Shown in pieces: positions 26,061 through 34,931 of a stretch of DNA of 64,000 nt. The notes below the pieces were generated by a model. The model made no database searches. It worked only from the letters and a program-made list of their open reading frames with translations, and had not been told where the DNA came from. The stretch is from positions 1-64,000 of the forward strand of contig CANQBV010000006.1 of the NCBI GenBank assembly GCA_947589595.1, in the 5' to 3' direction. The position numbers and the translations under genes were made by a program. This DNA is from an uncultured Clostridia bacterium (GTDB lineage: Bacteria; Bacillota; Clostridia; Oscillospirales; SIG627). Position 1 is the first letter of the stretch. Each line of letters opens with the position of its first letter.

Positions 26061-27823
26061 TTCCGAAGCCTTTGGAAAAATATCTGGAAAAGGTCGAAAA
26101 GCCCGGCCGCTATATCGGCGGGGAATTCAACGAAGTCATAAAGGATAAGGCCGGTAAAATCCGCTTTGCCTTCTGTTTCCCGGATACGTATGAGATCGGC
26201 ATGTCCAACCTCGGTATGAAGATCCTCTGCGGCGTGCTGAACGAAATGGAAAATGTGTGGTGCGAACGGGTTTTTGCCCCCTGGCCGGATTTCGGCAAGG
26301 TTTTAAAGGAAGAGAAGCACCCTTTATATGCGCTGGAAAGCGGCGATCCGATTCGCGATTTCGATATTTGCTCCTTCACCCTCCAGTACGAGCTTTGCTA
26401 CACCAATATTCTTTATATGCTGGATCTGGCGGGCATTCCGTTTTACGCCAGGGACAGGGACGATTCCTATCCGATCCTGCTTTGCGGCGGCCCCTGCACC
26501 TATAACCCCGAACCCTTTGCCGACTTTTTCGATATCATGTCCATTGGCGAGGGGGAAGAAGCCCTGCCGGAGCTGGTGCGGCTCTATGAAATCTGTAAAA
26601 AAGCGGGAAAAAGCAAAGCGGAATTTCTGCGCGAAGCCTCGCATCTGGAAGGCTTTTACGTGCCGTCTCTTTACGACGTGGAGTACCGGGAGGACGGCGC
26701 CATTGCCTCCTTTACTCCGAAATACAACGACGTTCCCGCTCTTGTAAAAAAGCGCATCGTTAAGGATTTTGAGAATTCCTACTACCCCACAAAACCCGTC
26801 CTTCCCCATATCGAAGCCGTGCACGACCGCGCCGTTCTGGAGGTATTCCGCGGCTGCATCCGCGGCTGCCGCTTTTGCCAGGCGGGCATGACCTGCCGCC
26901 CCATCCGCGAGCGCAGCCCGGAAAAGCTGGATGCGCAGGCCAGGGAAATCATTGCCAACACCGGCTATTCGGAAATATCCATGTGCGCGCTCTCGATTTC
27001 CGATTACAGCGGCCTTTCCGGCATGTGCGAAAAATTACTGGAATGGGCGCCTGCTCAGCATGTGCGCCTCTCGCTGCCGTCCATGCGGGTAGACAGCTTT
27101 TCCGAAAAAATCATCAATGAAGTGCCGGGTTTGAAAAAGGGCTCCTTCACCTTTGCACCCGAAGCCGGCACCCAGCGCCTGCGCGACGTTATCCACAAAG
27201 GTGTGACGGAAGAAGATATCACCCGCACGCTCACCTATGTGTTTTCTGAAGGCATGACCGCCGTCAAGCTCTATTTTATCGACGGTCTGCCCAATGAAAA
27301 AGATGAAGACGTTGTCGGCATCGCCCAGCTGGCGCAGCGCGCGGTCAATCTTTTCTACAGCCTTTCGAACCGCCCGAAAGGGAAGGGCGTTAATGTCAAT
27401 ATTTCGGTTTCCTGCTTTATCCCCAAACCGCAGACGCCGTTTCAGTGGGCGGGGCAGAATCCGCTCTCTGAGGTGGAACGCAAGCAAAAGCTGGTGCGCG
27501 ACAATATCGCCACCCGCAAAATCAGCTATAGCTGGCACGACGCCCGCTCCAGTCGCGTGGAGGCGGTGCTGGCAAGGGGCGACCGTCGGCTTTCCCGTGC
27601 GATCGAAAACGCCTACCGCAGCGGGCAGATCTTTGACGCCTGGGACGAATTTTTCAGTCTCGACCGTTGGGAAAAAGCCATCGAAAACGCGGGGCTCAGC
27701 GCCGATTTCTATGCCAACCGCGAAATTCCGCTGGACGAAATTTTGCCGTGGGATCATATTTTCGCCGGCGTGACCAAAAAATTCCTGCGTTCTGAGTACG
27801 AAAAATCTATGAACATTTTGTAA
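26057..27823 (+). CDS. B12-binding-type radical SAM protein (TIGR03960 family)
   Basis: A 588-residue protein. The first 170 residues resemble the cobalamin-binding-like part (FAFCFPDTYEIGMSNLG, ILLCGGPCTYNPEPFADFFD), followed by a radical SAM domain with CIRGCRFCQ (about residue 275) and SLPSMRVDSF, then FAPEAGTQRLRDVI, as in TIGR03960. The family's substrate is unproven. In many Clostridia it precedes a TIGR03936/DUF2344 gene and RNase E/G; here it is coupled to uvrA instead. A longer frame from 25889 lies entirely in uvrA and is not credible; start is ATG 26057. Confidence 0.85.
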   Translation: MIPKPLEKYLEKVEKPGRYIGGEFNEVIKDKAGKIRFAFCFPDTYEIGMSNLGMKILCGVLNEMENVWCERVFAPWPDFGKVLKEEKHPLYALESGDPIRDFDICSFTLQYELCYTNILYMLDLAGIPFYARDRDDSYPILLCGGPCTYNPEPFADFFDIMSIGEGEEALPELVRLYEICKKAGKSKAEFLREASHLEGFYVPSLYDVEYREDGAIASFTPKYNDVPALVKKRIVKDFENSYYPTKPVLPHIEAVHDRAVLEVFRGCIRGCRFCQAGMTCRPIRERSPEKLDAQAREIIANTGYSEISMCALSISDYSGLSGMCEKLLEWAPAQHVRLSLPSMRVDSFSEKIINEVPGLKKGSFTFAPEAGTQRLRDVIHKGVTEEDITRTLTYVFSEGMTAVKLYFIDGLPNEKDEDVVGIAQLAQRAVNLFYSLSNRPKGKGVNVNISVSCFIPKPQTPFQWAGQNPLSEVERKQKLVRDNIATRKISYSWHDARSSRVEAVLARGDRRLSRAIENAYRSGQIFDAWDEFFSLDRWEKAIENAGLSADFYANREIPLDEILPWDHIFAGVTKKFLRSEYEKSMNIL

Positions 27824-27872
27824 ATTTTTATGCTTTTTTTGATTTTCAAAAAAGTTTTCTTTCAATAATATC

Positions 27873-27901
27873 TTGAATTCGGCGCCATGTTATGGTAAAA
27901 T
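27873..27901 (+). promoter_or_regulatory. Sigma-A promoter of rpsB-tsf
   Basis: TTGAAT (27873-27878), 17 nt, TAAAAT (27896-27901), about 105 bases before rpsB, leaving a long leader. Confidence 0.75.
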
Positions 27902-27924
27902 AGCCTGACAAAAAAATACACACA

Positions 27925-27976
27925 TAGCTCTTTTGGCAGAGAGGGTGCGGCAAAGTCCGTTCTCTGCCCACGGCTA
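27925..27976 (+). ncRNA. Structured leader of rpsB (candidate S2 autoregulatory element)
   Basis: In the rpsB leader TAGC (27925-27928) pairs with GCTA (27973-27976), GGCAGAGA (27935-27942) with TCTCTGCC (27961-27968), and CGG (27948-27950) with CCG (27957-27959), giving a stacked hairpin. Ribosomal protein operons often carry such elements for feedback by their own product; S2 is the obvious candidate. Prediction by eye, no covariation checked. Confidence 0.5.
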
Positions 27977-28006
27977 TGGCGGGGAAAACCCGGAAAGGAA
28001 AAAACT

Positions 28007-28807
28007 ATGAGCAACGTCATCACCATGAAGCAGCTCCTGGAAGCAGGAGTTCACTTCGGCCACCAAACCAGAAGATGGAACCCCAAAATGAAGGAATACA
28101 TCTTCACCCAGAGAAACGGAATCCACATTGTGGATCTCCAGAAAACCGTGAAAAAGATCGAAGAAGCGTATGACTTCGTTCGTTCCATTGCGGAAGAAGG
28201 CGGCACCCTCCTGTTTGTCGGTACCAAAAAGCAGGCGCAGGACGCCATCAAAGAAGAGGCCGAAAGATGCGGCATGTACTATGTCAATATCCGTTGGCCC
28301 GGCGGTATGCTGACCAACTACAAGACCATCAAAAAGAGCATCGCCCGTCTCAATAAACTGAAAAAGTTCGAAGAAGACGGCACTTTCGATCTGCTTCCCA
28401 AAAAGGAAGTCGCCGAGCATAAAAAGGAAATCGCCGATCTGGAAAAGAATTACGGCGGCATCAAAGAAATGAGCCAGCTTCCGAGCGCGATTTTCGTGGT
28501 CGACCCCAAGAAAGAAAGAAACGCCGTTCTGGAAGCGAAAAAGCTCGGAATCCCCATGATCGCCATTGTCGATACCAACTGTGATCCCGATGAAGCCGAT
28601 TACGTGATCCCCGGCAACGACGACGCGATCCGCGCCATCCGCCTGATCTCCTCTGTCATCGCCAACGCCGTGATCGAAGGTCACCAGGGCGAAGCTTTCA
28701 CCGAAGCGCCTGCCGAAGAAGCCGCCGCTCCTGAAGAAGAGGCCGCTGCCGAAGAGGCTCCCGCAGTTGAAGAACCGGCTGCTGCCGAAGCTCAGCCCGA
28801 AGCTTAA
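28007..28807 (+). CDS. rpsB: 30S ribosomal protein S2
   Basis: A 266-residue S2 with the family segments [42 protein letters not shown] and [11 protein letters not shown]. The last 40 residues form an Ala/Glu-rich acidic tail with repeated EEAAA-like units, common in Clostridia S2. Starts after GGAAAGG. It is followed by tsf after 30 bases, the universal pair. Confidence 0.98.
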   Translation: MSNVITMKQLLEAGVHFGHQTRRWNPKMKEYIFTQRNGIHIVDLQKTVKKIEEAYDFVRSIAEEGGTLLFVGTKKQAQDAIKEEAERCGMYYVNIRWPGGMLTNYKTIKKSIARLNKLKKFEEDGTFDLLPKKEVAEHKKEIADLEKNYGGIKEMSQLPSAIFVVDPKKERNAVLEAKKLGIPMIAIVDTNCDPDEADYVIPGNDDAIRAIRLISSVIANAVIEGHQGEAFTEAPAEEAAAPEEEAAAEEAPAVEEPAAAEAQPEA

Positions 28808-28837
28808 TTGTTGAAATCAGAAAGGAAAACATAGATT

Positions 28838-29755
28838 ATGGAAATTACCGCAAAAGCAGTTGCCGCTCTCAGAGCGAAAACCGGCATTGGCATGATGGAC
28901 TGCAAAAAAGCCCTTGTAGAAGCCAACGGGAACGAAGAAGAAGCCATTAAGCTCCTGCGCGAAAAGGGCCTTGCCGTTGCCGCTAAAAAATCCTCCCGCA
29001 TTGCCGCCGAAGGTCTGGTTTCCATCCTCATCGATCCGGAAACCCACACGGCTGCCATGATCGAGGTGAACATTGAAACCGACTTTGCCGCCAAAAGCGC
29101 AGTGTTCGGTGAATTTGTAAACGATCTTTTGAAGATCATCCTCAAAACCAAACCCGCTAACGTTGAAGAACTTCTGAAGAAAGAATTCAAGGACGGCCTG
29201 GATGTTGAAGCCGCGCTGAAGGATAAAATCTTTACCATCGGCGAAAACATCAATATCCGCCGCTTTGTTATCATCGAAAACGCCGCCGCTTCCTATGTGC
29301 ACGGCAAAGGCAATATCGGTGTGATCGTGAAAATGACCGCCTTTGTGGAAAACGAGCTGTTTGCCGAAGCCGCTAAGAACGTGTGCCTGCAGGCCGCTGC
29401 GATGAACCCGGTTTACCTCGATCCCGCTTCCGTTCCCGCAGAAGCGGTCGCCAAGGAAAAAGAGATCATCGAAACGCAGATCAAAAACGATCCTTCCAAT
29501 GCCAAAAAGCCCGAAAAGGTCATCGGCATGATGGTCGAAGGCAAGCTCAAAAAATTCTACTCTCAGAACTGCCTTACCGAGCAGGCTTATGTCAAGGACG
29601 ATAAACTTACGGTCGGTCAGTACGTTGCCTCGGTAGCAAAAGAATTTGGCGAAGATTTCAAACTGGCTGAATTCGTTCGCTTCGAAAAGGGCGAAGGCCT
29701 TGAAAAGAAAGAAGACAATTTTGCCGAAGAAATTGCCAAACTGACTCAGAAATAA
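28838..29755 (+). CDS. tsf: Elongation factor Ts
   Basis: Nucleotide exchange factor for EF-Tu. The 305-residue protein has the N-terminal UBA-like domain with TGIGMMDCKKALVEANG and the conserved ETDFAAK segment (about residue 79), followed by the core domains and a C-terminal FVRFEKGEGLEKKEDNF. The terminator after its stop ends the rpsB-tsf operon; pyrH and frr, often in the same run, follow here only after an inserted secreted-protein gene. Confidence 0.98.
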   Translation: MEITAKAVAALRAKTGIGMMDCKKALVEANGNEEEAIKLLREKGLAVAAKKSSRIAAEGLVSILIDPETHTAAMIEVNIETDFAAKSAVFGEFVNDLLKIILKTKPANVEELLKKEFKDGLDVEAALKDKIFTIGENINIRRFVIIENAAASYVHGKGNIGVIVKMTAFVENELFAEAAKNVCLQAAAMNPVYLDPASVPAEAVAKEKEIIETQIKNDPSNAKKPEKVIGMMVEGKLKKFYSQNCLTEQAYVKDDKLTVGQYVASVAKEFGEDFKLAEFVRFEKGEGLEKKEDNFAEEIAKLTQK

Positions 29756-29766
29756 GCAAAGATCCG

Positions 29767-29800
29767 GAAAAGAAGGGCGTACTCCTGCCCTTCTTTTCTT
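29767..29800 (+). terminator. Terminator after tsf
   Basis: A 12-bp perfect stem GAAAAGAAGGGC (29767-29778) with GCCCTTCTTTTC (29787-29798), loop of eight, T-rich 3' arm. Confidence 0.88.
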
Positions 29801-29892
29801 CCCAGTTCGGCATCCTCTCTCGTTGCTTTTAAAAGGCGTGAAATCCAGGTCAAGAGAATGATACTATTTCTTTTCAGAAAGGAAATCTGCTT

Positions 29893-32742
29893 ATGCATAC
29901 GGTGAAAAAAACGCTTGCCTTTTCCCTGGCTGTGATCATGGTACTTTCTTTAGTGTCCATGATGATTTCAGCCGCCACCGAGGCGCAGGTGCGTCTGAGC
30001 GGCCCCGATATTGCCAATCCCGGCGATACCATTGAAATTACCGCCTCGATCGCATCCAACCCCGGCATTGCTTCCATGCGTTTTACCTTGCACTACAGTG
30101 AAGATCTGGAGCTTGTATCTGTAAACGATCAAGGAAAATTCGGCGAGTTTCATTGGTCCGAAACCGATTCCGCGCGTGCAAGCGGGGAATGCTCTCTTGT
30201 GTGGGAAAACGGCATGAAAACCTCCAATTTTACCGATAACGGCGATTTTCTTACGCTCCGCTTTCAAATCGCGTCAGAGGCGCAACCCGGCACTCTAACC
30301 GTTTCGCTCACCGCAGAAGAAGCCTGGAACAAGGATCTCGGCGCCGTTTCTGTTACAACGGCCGCCTCTTCTACGGAAATTCTCTCTACCGACGATGAAA
30401 ATACCGGTGATTCCTATATTTTGTACGTTGCGGAATCTGCTGCAAATGCCGCAGTCAAAAACGGCAGCAGCGAACAGCCTTATTATTACATTTCCGAAGC
30501 GCTGGAACGCATCAAAAAGGACGGCGCAGCCGTCATCGGCGACCGCCGGATCGTTATTTTGGTTATCGGTACGGTTTATGATAAGGTGCAATCCGATTCC
30601 AATCAGCAGTTTGCCGGCGGCAACGAGATCAAATTCGGCGAGAAAAAACCTGATATTTTCATTCGCAGCCTACATTCCGATCCGGATAACTTTGCTACGA
30701 TTTTAACAAATTATGTAAAAGATAATACGGCCAATTTGTATTCCTATTTGAATAATTATAAGTTTTCCAATATCAATGTTGCGGCAGCACCAGGTTCGCC
30801 CACCTCTTCGGTCTATTGCAACGGAAATAATATTGAAATCGGCGAAAACTGCACCTTCAAAACGGCAAAGAACGCCAATATGTCCCTTTACGGCGGCGGC
30901 TCCTCGGCGGGCGCCACCTACAAGGATTTCAGTATCAAAGTGCTGAGCGGCAGTTGGAGTACTATTTCTTTGGGCGGAACCTGGCGCGGTGAGATCGCCG
31001 GCGACAACGAGCTTGTTGTGGGCGGCGACGCGGTTGTAACCTATCTGTATTCCGGCGCCAATAGTTACGGCGCAAACTCTACCAACAAAGCGGACACCAA
31101 TAACTCTACTTTGTTCCGAACCGGAAGCGCGACTTTCAATGCCGAGGTTACCGTTTGCGGCAATGCAAAAATTACCAATTTCTATGGCGGAAGCTATATT
31201 TCCTCCGGTACTTCGGATTATACCTTCCATACCAATATTGTCAACACGGTTGCCGATCAGGCCGAAATTACCAATTTCTACAACTCCGGGCGCTGTTCGG
31301 TTTTGACCGGCGATAGCCGGGTGCAGAATATTCTGGCCGGCGGCACGGTCACGCATTATTACAACGGTCAGACAGCTGCCGGCGGGCGGTGCGGCATCAT
31401 CGAAACCGTCTTCATGCACGGCTACTCTATCCCCAACGGCGTCGAAAAGAAGGATACCACCGGGACGACCCAAGAGACCATTCAGTATTCGGCCGATCTA
31501 ACCGACGGCGATGTTGCCCTGCCTTCCAACGTTACTCAAATATTTGAGCGCGTGGTTGCCGGCTCGGGTACTCTGATTCTCGGCGACGAAGCGGACGGCG
31601 AGAAAACTGTATATTACCGCATTCTTTCCGTCGAGGGAACGCCGAAGATTCTGGTCAACTACCGCCCGAAGACGATCGGCCAGCCTTTGGTGGCGCTTAA
31701 TGTCGGTCTTGCCGCCGATTCCGTTTCGGTATCGACCTTGGTCGGTGGTACCATGTACACCAGCAGCTTTCTCGATTTCGATTATGGCGGGTTTGTCAGC
31801 TCCGGCGCTGCGGTCAGCGGCAACAGCTTTATTATGGAAGAAAATTTCAAACTACGCTATTTCTATGACGAAGTTTCTGTCGATTGGTTCTCCTCCAACG
31901 CCGAAACCCCGTTCACTGCGCAGTACAGCACGGATAATGAGAACTTCAAGGATGCCGTGATCGAAAAGGCCGTGCGCAACGGTGTTGTCTACTATTCCTT
32001 TATTGTAGAAGGAATTGCCGCCAAAAATATCGGAGATACCATTTATGTGAACACCAGTCTTTCCGGAAAAACGGATGAATATTCCATCAAGGATGCTTGC
32101 GGCATTGTTATCAACCATCCCGACATGGGCTTTTCCGTTCTCTTTTCCGATCTGTGCAAGGCAATCCTCAATTATGGCCGTGCCGCGCAGCTCTATTTCA
32201 ACCATAACCTGGAAAATCCCATTCTCGAATCGTATTACGAAGGCATCGTGGCAGATGAGTTCACCGATGAAACGACTGTCGGCGACCGCACCGCCAAAGC
32301 TGCCGTTATTCGCGGCAACTCGCTGCTGATGAAAGACTATGTTTCCATTAAGTTCTACCTCTCGCTGGATCCCGTGGCCGGGCTCGATCCCGATAAGCTG
32401 ACGGCGATCATCAGCAGCTCCAGCAAAACGGAAAAAGTAAAACTCACCTTAAATGGGGGAACTGCCGGCTACTATAGCGCCGCTTTTGCGCTGCCTGCAC
32501 GGCAAATGCGGGAAATGGTCACGATCTATATTGTCGATGAAAACGAAAATGAGATCTCCAATCACTTTCAGACCTCGATCCCGTCTTATTGCGCCGGCAT
32601 GCTGTATGATGAAAAAGTCACAGGCTACGAGGCGGATCTTTATAATCGCTTAATGGCCTACGTCGATACGGCTAAGAACTATCTGGATCATATGAATCCC
32701 TATGAACCGGAAGAGGACGAAATGCCCCCGATGTTCCACTGA
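29893..32742 (+). CDS. Large secreted protein with cohesin-like domain and beta-rich repeats
   Basis: A 949-residue exported protein. The signal peptide is residues 1-27 (basic MHTVKK, then a hydrophobic core to SMMISA). Residues about 31-165 match a cohesin-type fold: PGDTIEITASI, then IASMRFTLHYSEDLELVSV. Residues about 200-500 are rich in Gly, Asn, Ser and Thr with repeated ITNFY and GGxAxVTxxY units, suggesting a beta-solenoid. The rest is mixed and ends MNPYEPEEDEMPP. No LPXTG motif, SLH domain or membrane anchor is visible, so it is released or held non-covalently. Function unknown. It sits between tsf and pyrH with its own ribosome site (GAAAGGA) and terminator. Confidence 0.75.
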   Translation: MHTVKKTLAFSLAVIMVLSLVSMMISAATEAQVRLSGPDIANPGDTIEITASIASNPGIASMRFTLHYSEDLELVSVNDQGKFGEFHWSETDSARASGECSLVWENGMKTSNFTDNGDFLTLRFQIASEAQPGTLTVSLTAEEAWNKDLGAVSVTTAASSTEILSTDDENTGDSYILYVAESAANAAVKNGSSEQPYYYISEALERIKKDGAAVIGDRRIVILVIGTVYDKVQSDSNQQFAGGNEIKFGEKKPDIFIRSLHSDPDNFATILTNYVKDNTANLYSYLNNYKFSNINVAAAPGSPTSSVYCNGNNIEIGENCTFKTAKNANMSLYGGGSSAGATYKDFSIKVLSGSWSTISLGGTWRGEIAGDNELVVGGDAVVTYLYSGANSYGANSTNKADTNNSTLFRTGSATFNAEVTVCGNAKITNFYGGSYISSGTSDYTFHTNIVNTVADQAEITNFYNSGRCSVLTGDSRVQNILAGGTVTHYYNGQTAAGGRCGIIETVFMHGYSIPNGVEKKDTTGTTQETIQYSADLTDGDVALPSNVTQIFERVVAGSGTLILGDEADGEKTVYYRILSVEGTPKILVNYRPKTIGQPLVALNVGLAADSVSVSTLVGGTMYTSSFLDFDYGGFVSSGAAVSGNSFIMEENFKLRYFYDEVSVDWFSSNAETPFTAQYSTDNENFKDAVIEKAVRNGVVYYSFIVEGIAAKNIGDTIYVNTSLSGKTDEYSIKDACGIVINHPDMGFSVLFSDLCKAILNYGRAAQLYFNHNLENPILESYYEGIVADEFTDETTVGDRTAKAAVIRGNSLLMKDYVSIKFYLSLDPVAGLDPDKLTAIISSSSKTEKVKLTLNGGTAGYYSAAFALPARQMREMVTIYIVDENENEISNHFQTSIPSYCAGMLYDEKVTGYEADLYNRLMAYVDTAKNYLDHMNPYEPEEDEMPPMFH

Positions 32743-32750
32743 ATATTGTG

Positions 32751-32779
32751 AAAAAGGAGTCGAAATCGACTCCTTTTTT
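32751..32779 (+). terminator. Terminator after the cohesin-like gene
   Basis: AAAAAGGAGTCGA (32751-32763) pairs perfectly with TCGACTCCTTTTT (32766-32778), with T residues continuing. Confidence 0.9.
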
Positions 32780-32824
32780 GCTGCGCTTTTTTGGCAAAAA
32801 GTTCATAGAATTTTGTGATTTCTC

Positions 32825-32853
32825 TTTACAAATCCCTTCAAATTTTGTAAAAT
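32825..32853 (+). promoter_or_regulatory. Sigma-A promoter of the pyrH-to-polC operon
   Basis: TTTACA (32825-32830), 17 nt, TAAAAT (32848-32853), 35 bases before pyrH. It appears to serve the long run from pyrH onward. Confidence 0.7.
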
Positions 32854-32887
32854 AGAAAAGAACAAAATATGGTAACATGGAGGAGTT

Positions 32888-33601
32888 ATGGAGCCGAAAT
32901 ATAAGCGCGTTCTTTTAAAGCTTTCCGGAGAAGCCTTGTCACAGGGAGCCGAAGGAAAAGCAATTTATAATGACGACCTCGTAAAGGCCATTTGCAGAAC
33001 TATCAAAGAATGCACCGCTCTCGGCGTGCAGGTTGCGGTTGTCGTCGGCGCCGGCAATATCTGGCGCGGAAAGCAGGGAACCGATTTTGACCGTGTCCGG
33101 GCCGATCATATGGGCATGCTCGCCACTGCGATCAATACCCTCTGCCTGCAGGATGTGCTGGAGCAGATCGGCGTGGAAGCACGCGTGATGACAGCGACCT
33201 CTGTGGAGCCGTTTGCCGAGTCTTACAATCGTCAGAAAGCACTTTCTTATTTAAAAGAAGGGAAAGTCGTTCTGCTTGGCTGCGGACTCGGAAGCCCCTA
33301 TTTTTCGACCGACACGGCCGCTGTTTTGCGGGCGAAGGAACTGGAAGCGGATATCGTGCTGCTGGCAAAAAATATTGACGCGGTCTATACCGCCGACCCC
33401 CGCAAGGATCCCACCGCCAAAAAGCTGGAACGGATCCGCTATTGCGAGGTTTTGGCGCAGAATCTTGCCGTTATGGATCTTACCGCCACCTGCTTCGCCA
33501 TGGAGAATCACCTTCCGGCGCTTGTTTTCGGACTGAACGATCCTCAGAATATCATCCGCGCGGTCATGGGCGAAAAGCTCGGCACCGTTGTGGAAGTATA
33601 A
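32888..33601 (+). CDS. pyrH: UMP kinase
   Basis: Phosphorylates UMP to UDP in pyrimidine nucleotide synthesis. The 237-residue protein has the amino-acid kinase fold with KYKRVLLKLSGEAL at the N terminus, VAVVVGAGNIWRG, and the nucleotide region DIVLLAKNIDAVYTADP. Length is typical. First gene of the operon, with ribosome site ATGGAGGAG before ATG 32888. Confidence 0.97.
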   Translation: MEPKYKRVLLKLSGEALSQGAEGKAIYNDDLVKAICRTIKECTALGVQVAVVVGAGNIWRGKQGTDFDRVRADHMGMLATAINTLCLQDVLEQIGVEARVMTATSVEPFAESYNRQKALSYLKEGKVVLLGCGLGSPYFSTDTAAVLRAKELEADIVLLAKNIDAVYTADPRKDPTAKKLERIRYCEVLAQNLAVMDLTATCFAMENHLPALVFGLNDPQNIIRAVMGEKLGTVVEV

Positions 33602-33633
33602 AACAATACTAATTTCGGAAAGGAAATCATATT

Positions 33634-34188
33634 ATGAAACTGGAAACTCGTGAATTCGAAGAAAAAATGAAAAAATGCATCGCCGCTACGGAAAGAGAGT
33701 TTTCCGTTGTGCGCGCCGGCCGTGCCAATGCCACTATTTTGGACCGGGTTACGGTGGATTATTACGGCACGCCCACGCCGATCAATCAGTTAGCGCAAAT
33801 TTCCGTTCCCGAACCCAGACTGCTGGTCATCACTCCGTGGGACAGCAAATGCACCAAGGATATTGAAAAAGCCATTTTGGCTTCCGATATCGGGATCACG
33901 CCGCAGAACGACGGCAAAACGATCCGCCTTTCTTTCCCGCAGCCTACCGAGGAAAGAAGAAAAGAACTGACCAAGCAGGTTTCCAGGCTTGGGGAAGACG
34001 GAAAAGTGGCGATTCGCAACGTCAGGAGAGACGCGATGGATAAGATCAAAGCCATGAAAAAGAACAGCGAAATGACCGAAGACGAGCAAAAGATTTCTGA
34101 AAAAGAGCTTCAGGATCTGGTGGATCGTTATATCAAAAATATCGATACCATTACCGCTGAAAAAAATAAGGAAATCATGTCTGTTTAA
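33634..34188 (+). CDS. frr: Ribosome recycling factor
   Basis: Splits post-termination ribosomes together with EF-G. The 184-residue protein has the helical-bundle segments VRAGRANATILDRVTVDYYG and PWDSKCTKDIEKAI and the C-terminal DEQKISEKELQDL. Canonical length. Its last base is shared with the uppS start (TAATG), so the two are coupled. Confidence 0.98.
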   Translation: MKLETREFEEKMKKCIAATEREFSVVRAGRANATILDRVTVDYYGTPTPINQLAQISVPEPRLLVITPWDSKCTKDIEKAILASDIGITPQNDGKTIRLSFPQPTEERRKELTKQVSRLGEDGKVAIRNVRRDAMDKIKAMKKNSEMTEDEQKISEKELQDLVDRYIKNIDTITAEKNKEIMSV

Positions 34189-34928
34189 TGGCACTATTCA
34201 AGAAAAAACAAAGCTTTGCCCCTGTGCCGGGTGCTATGCCCCGGCACATTGGCATTATTATGGACGGCAACGGCCGCTGGGCAAAAAAGCGCGGTCTGCC
34301 GCGCGTCGCCGGGCACCGGGAAGGGGCGGAAAACTTCAAGCGGATTGCGGAATATCTGCTCGATCTGAACATCGAGTATTCCACGTTTTATGCATTTTCC
34401 ACCGAAAACTGGAAACGCCCGCAGGATGAAGTTGAAAATATCATGTCGCTTCTTGTCGATTATCTGCATGAATGGATGACCATGCAGAAAGAAAAAAATA
34501 TGCGGCTTCATTTTATCGGGGATCGCAGCGCCTTTTCACCGCAGATCCAGAGTCTTATGGCAGAAGTAGAGGAAAAATCCGCTCACTACCAGAATCATTT
34601 GAATCTCGCACTGAATTACGGCTCCCGCTCTGAGCTGGTAAAAGCGTGCAATGAACTTCTTTCCGAAGGGAACCGGAATATCTCCGAAGACGATCTTTCC
34701 GCGCACCTTTATACCGCCGGTCAGCCGGAGGTCGACCTCATCATCCGCACCGGGGGAGAAAAGCGGCTTTCCAATTTTCTCCTTTGGCAATCCGCCTATG
34801 CCGAGCTGTATTTTACCGATCGGCTCTGGCCGGATATGAAAAAACAGGATATTGACGACGCCCTTGCGTTTTTCGCTCATCGGGAACGCCGGTTCGGCGC
34901 GATCATCCAGGAATCCGGAAAGAGGTAA
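34188..34928 (+). CDS. uppS: Undecaprenyl diphosphate synthase
   Basis: Condenses isopentenyl diphosphate into the C55 lipid carrier for peptidoglycan. The 246-residue cis-prenyltransferase has MDGNGRWAKKRGLPRVAGH (catalytic Asp in its diphosphate loop), YSTFYAFSTENWKRP, and the late RTGGEKRLSNFLLWQSAYAEL (given as RTGGEKRLSNF and LLWQSAYAEL). Starts on the frr stop and ends three bases before cdsA. Confidence 0.98.
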   Translation: MALFKKKQSFAPVPGAMPRHIGIIMDGNGRWAKKRGLPRVAGHREGAENFKRIAEYLLDLNIEYSTFYAFSTENWKRPQDEVENIMSLLVDYLHEWMTMQKEKNMRLHFIGDRSAFSPQIQSLMAEVEEKSAHYQNHLNLALNYGSRSELVKACNELLSEGNRNISEDDLSAHLYTAGQPEVDLIIRTGGEKRLSNFLLWQSAYAELYFTDRLWPDMKKQDIDDALAFFAHRERRFGAIIQESGKR

Positions 34929-34931
34929 ATT

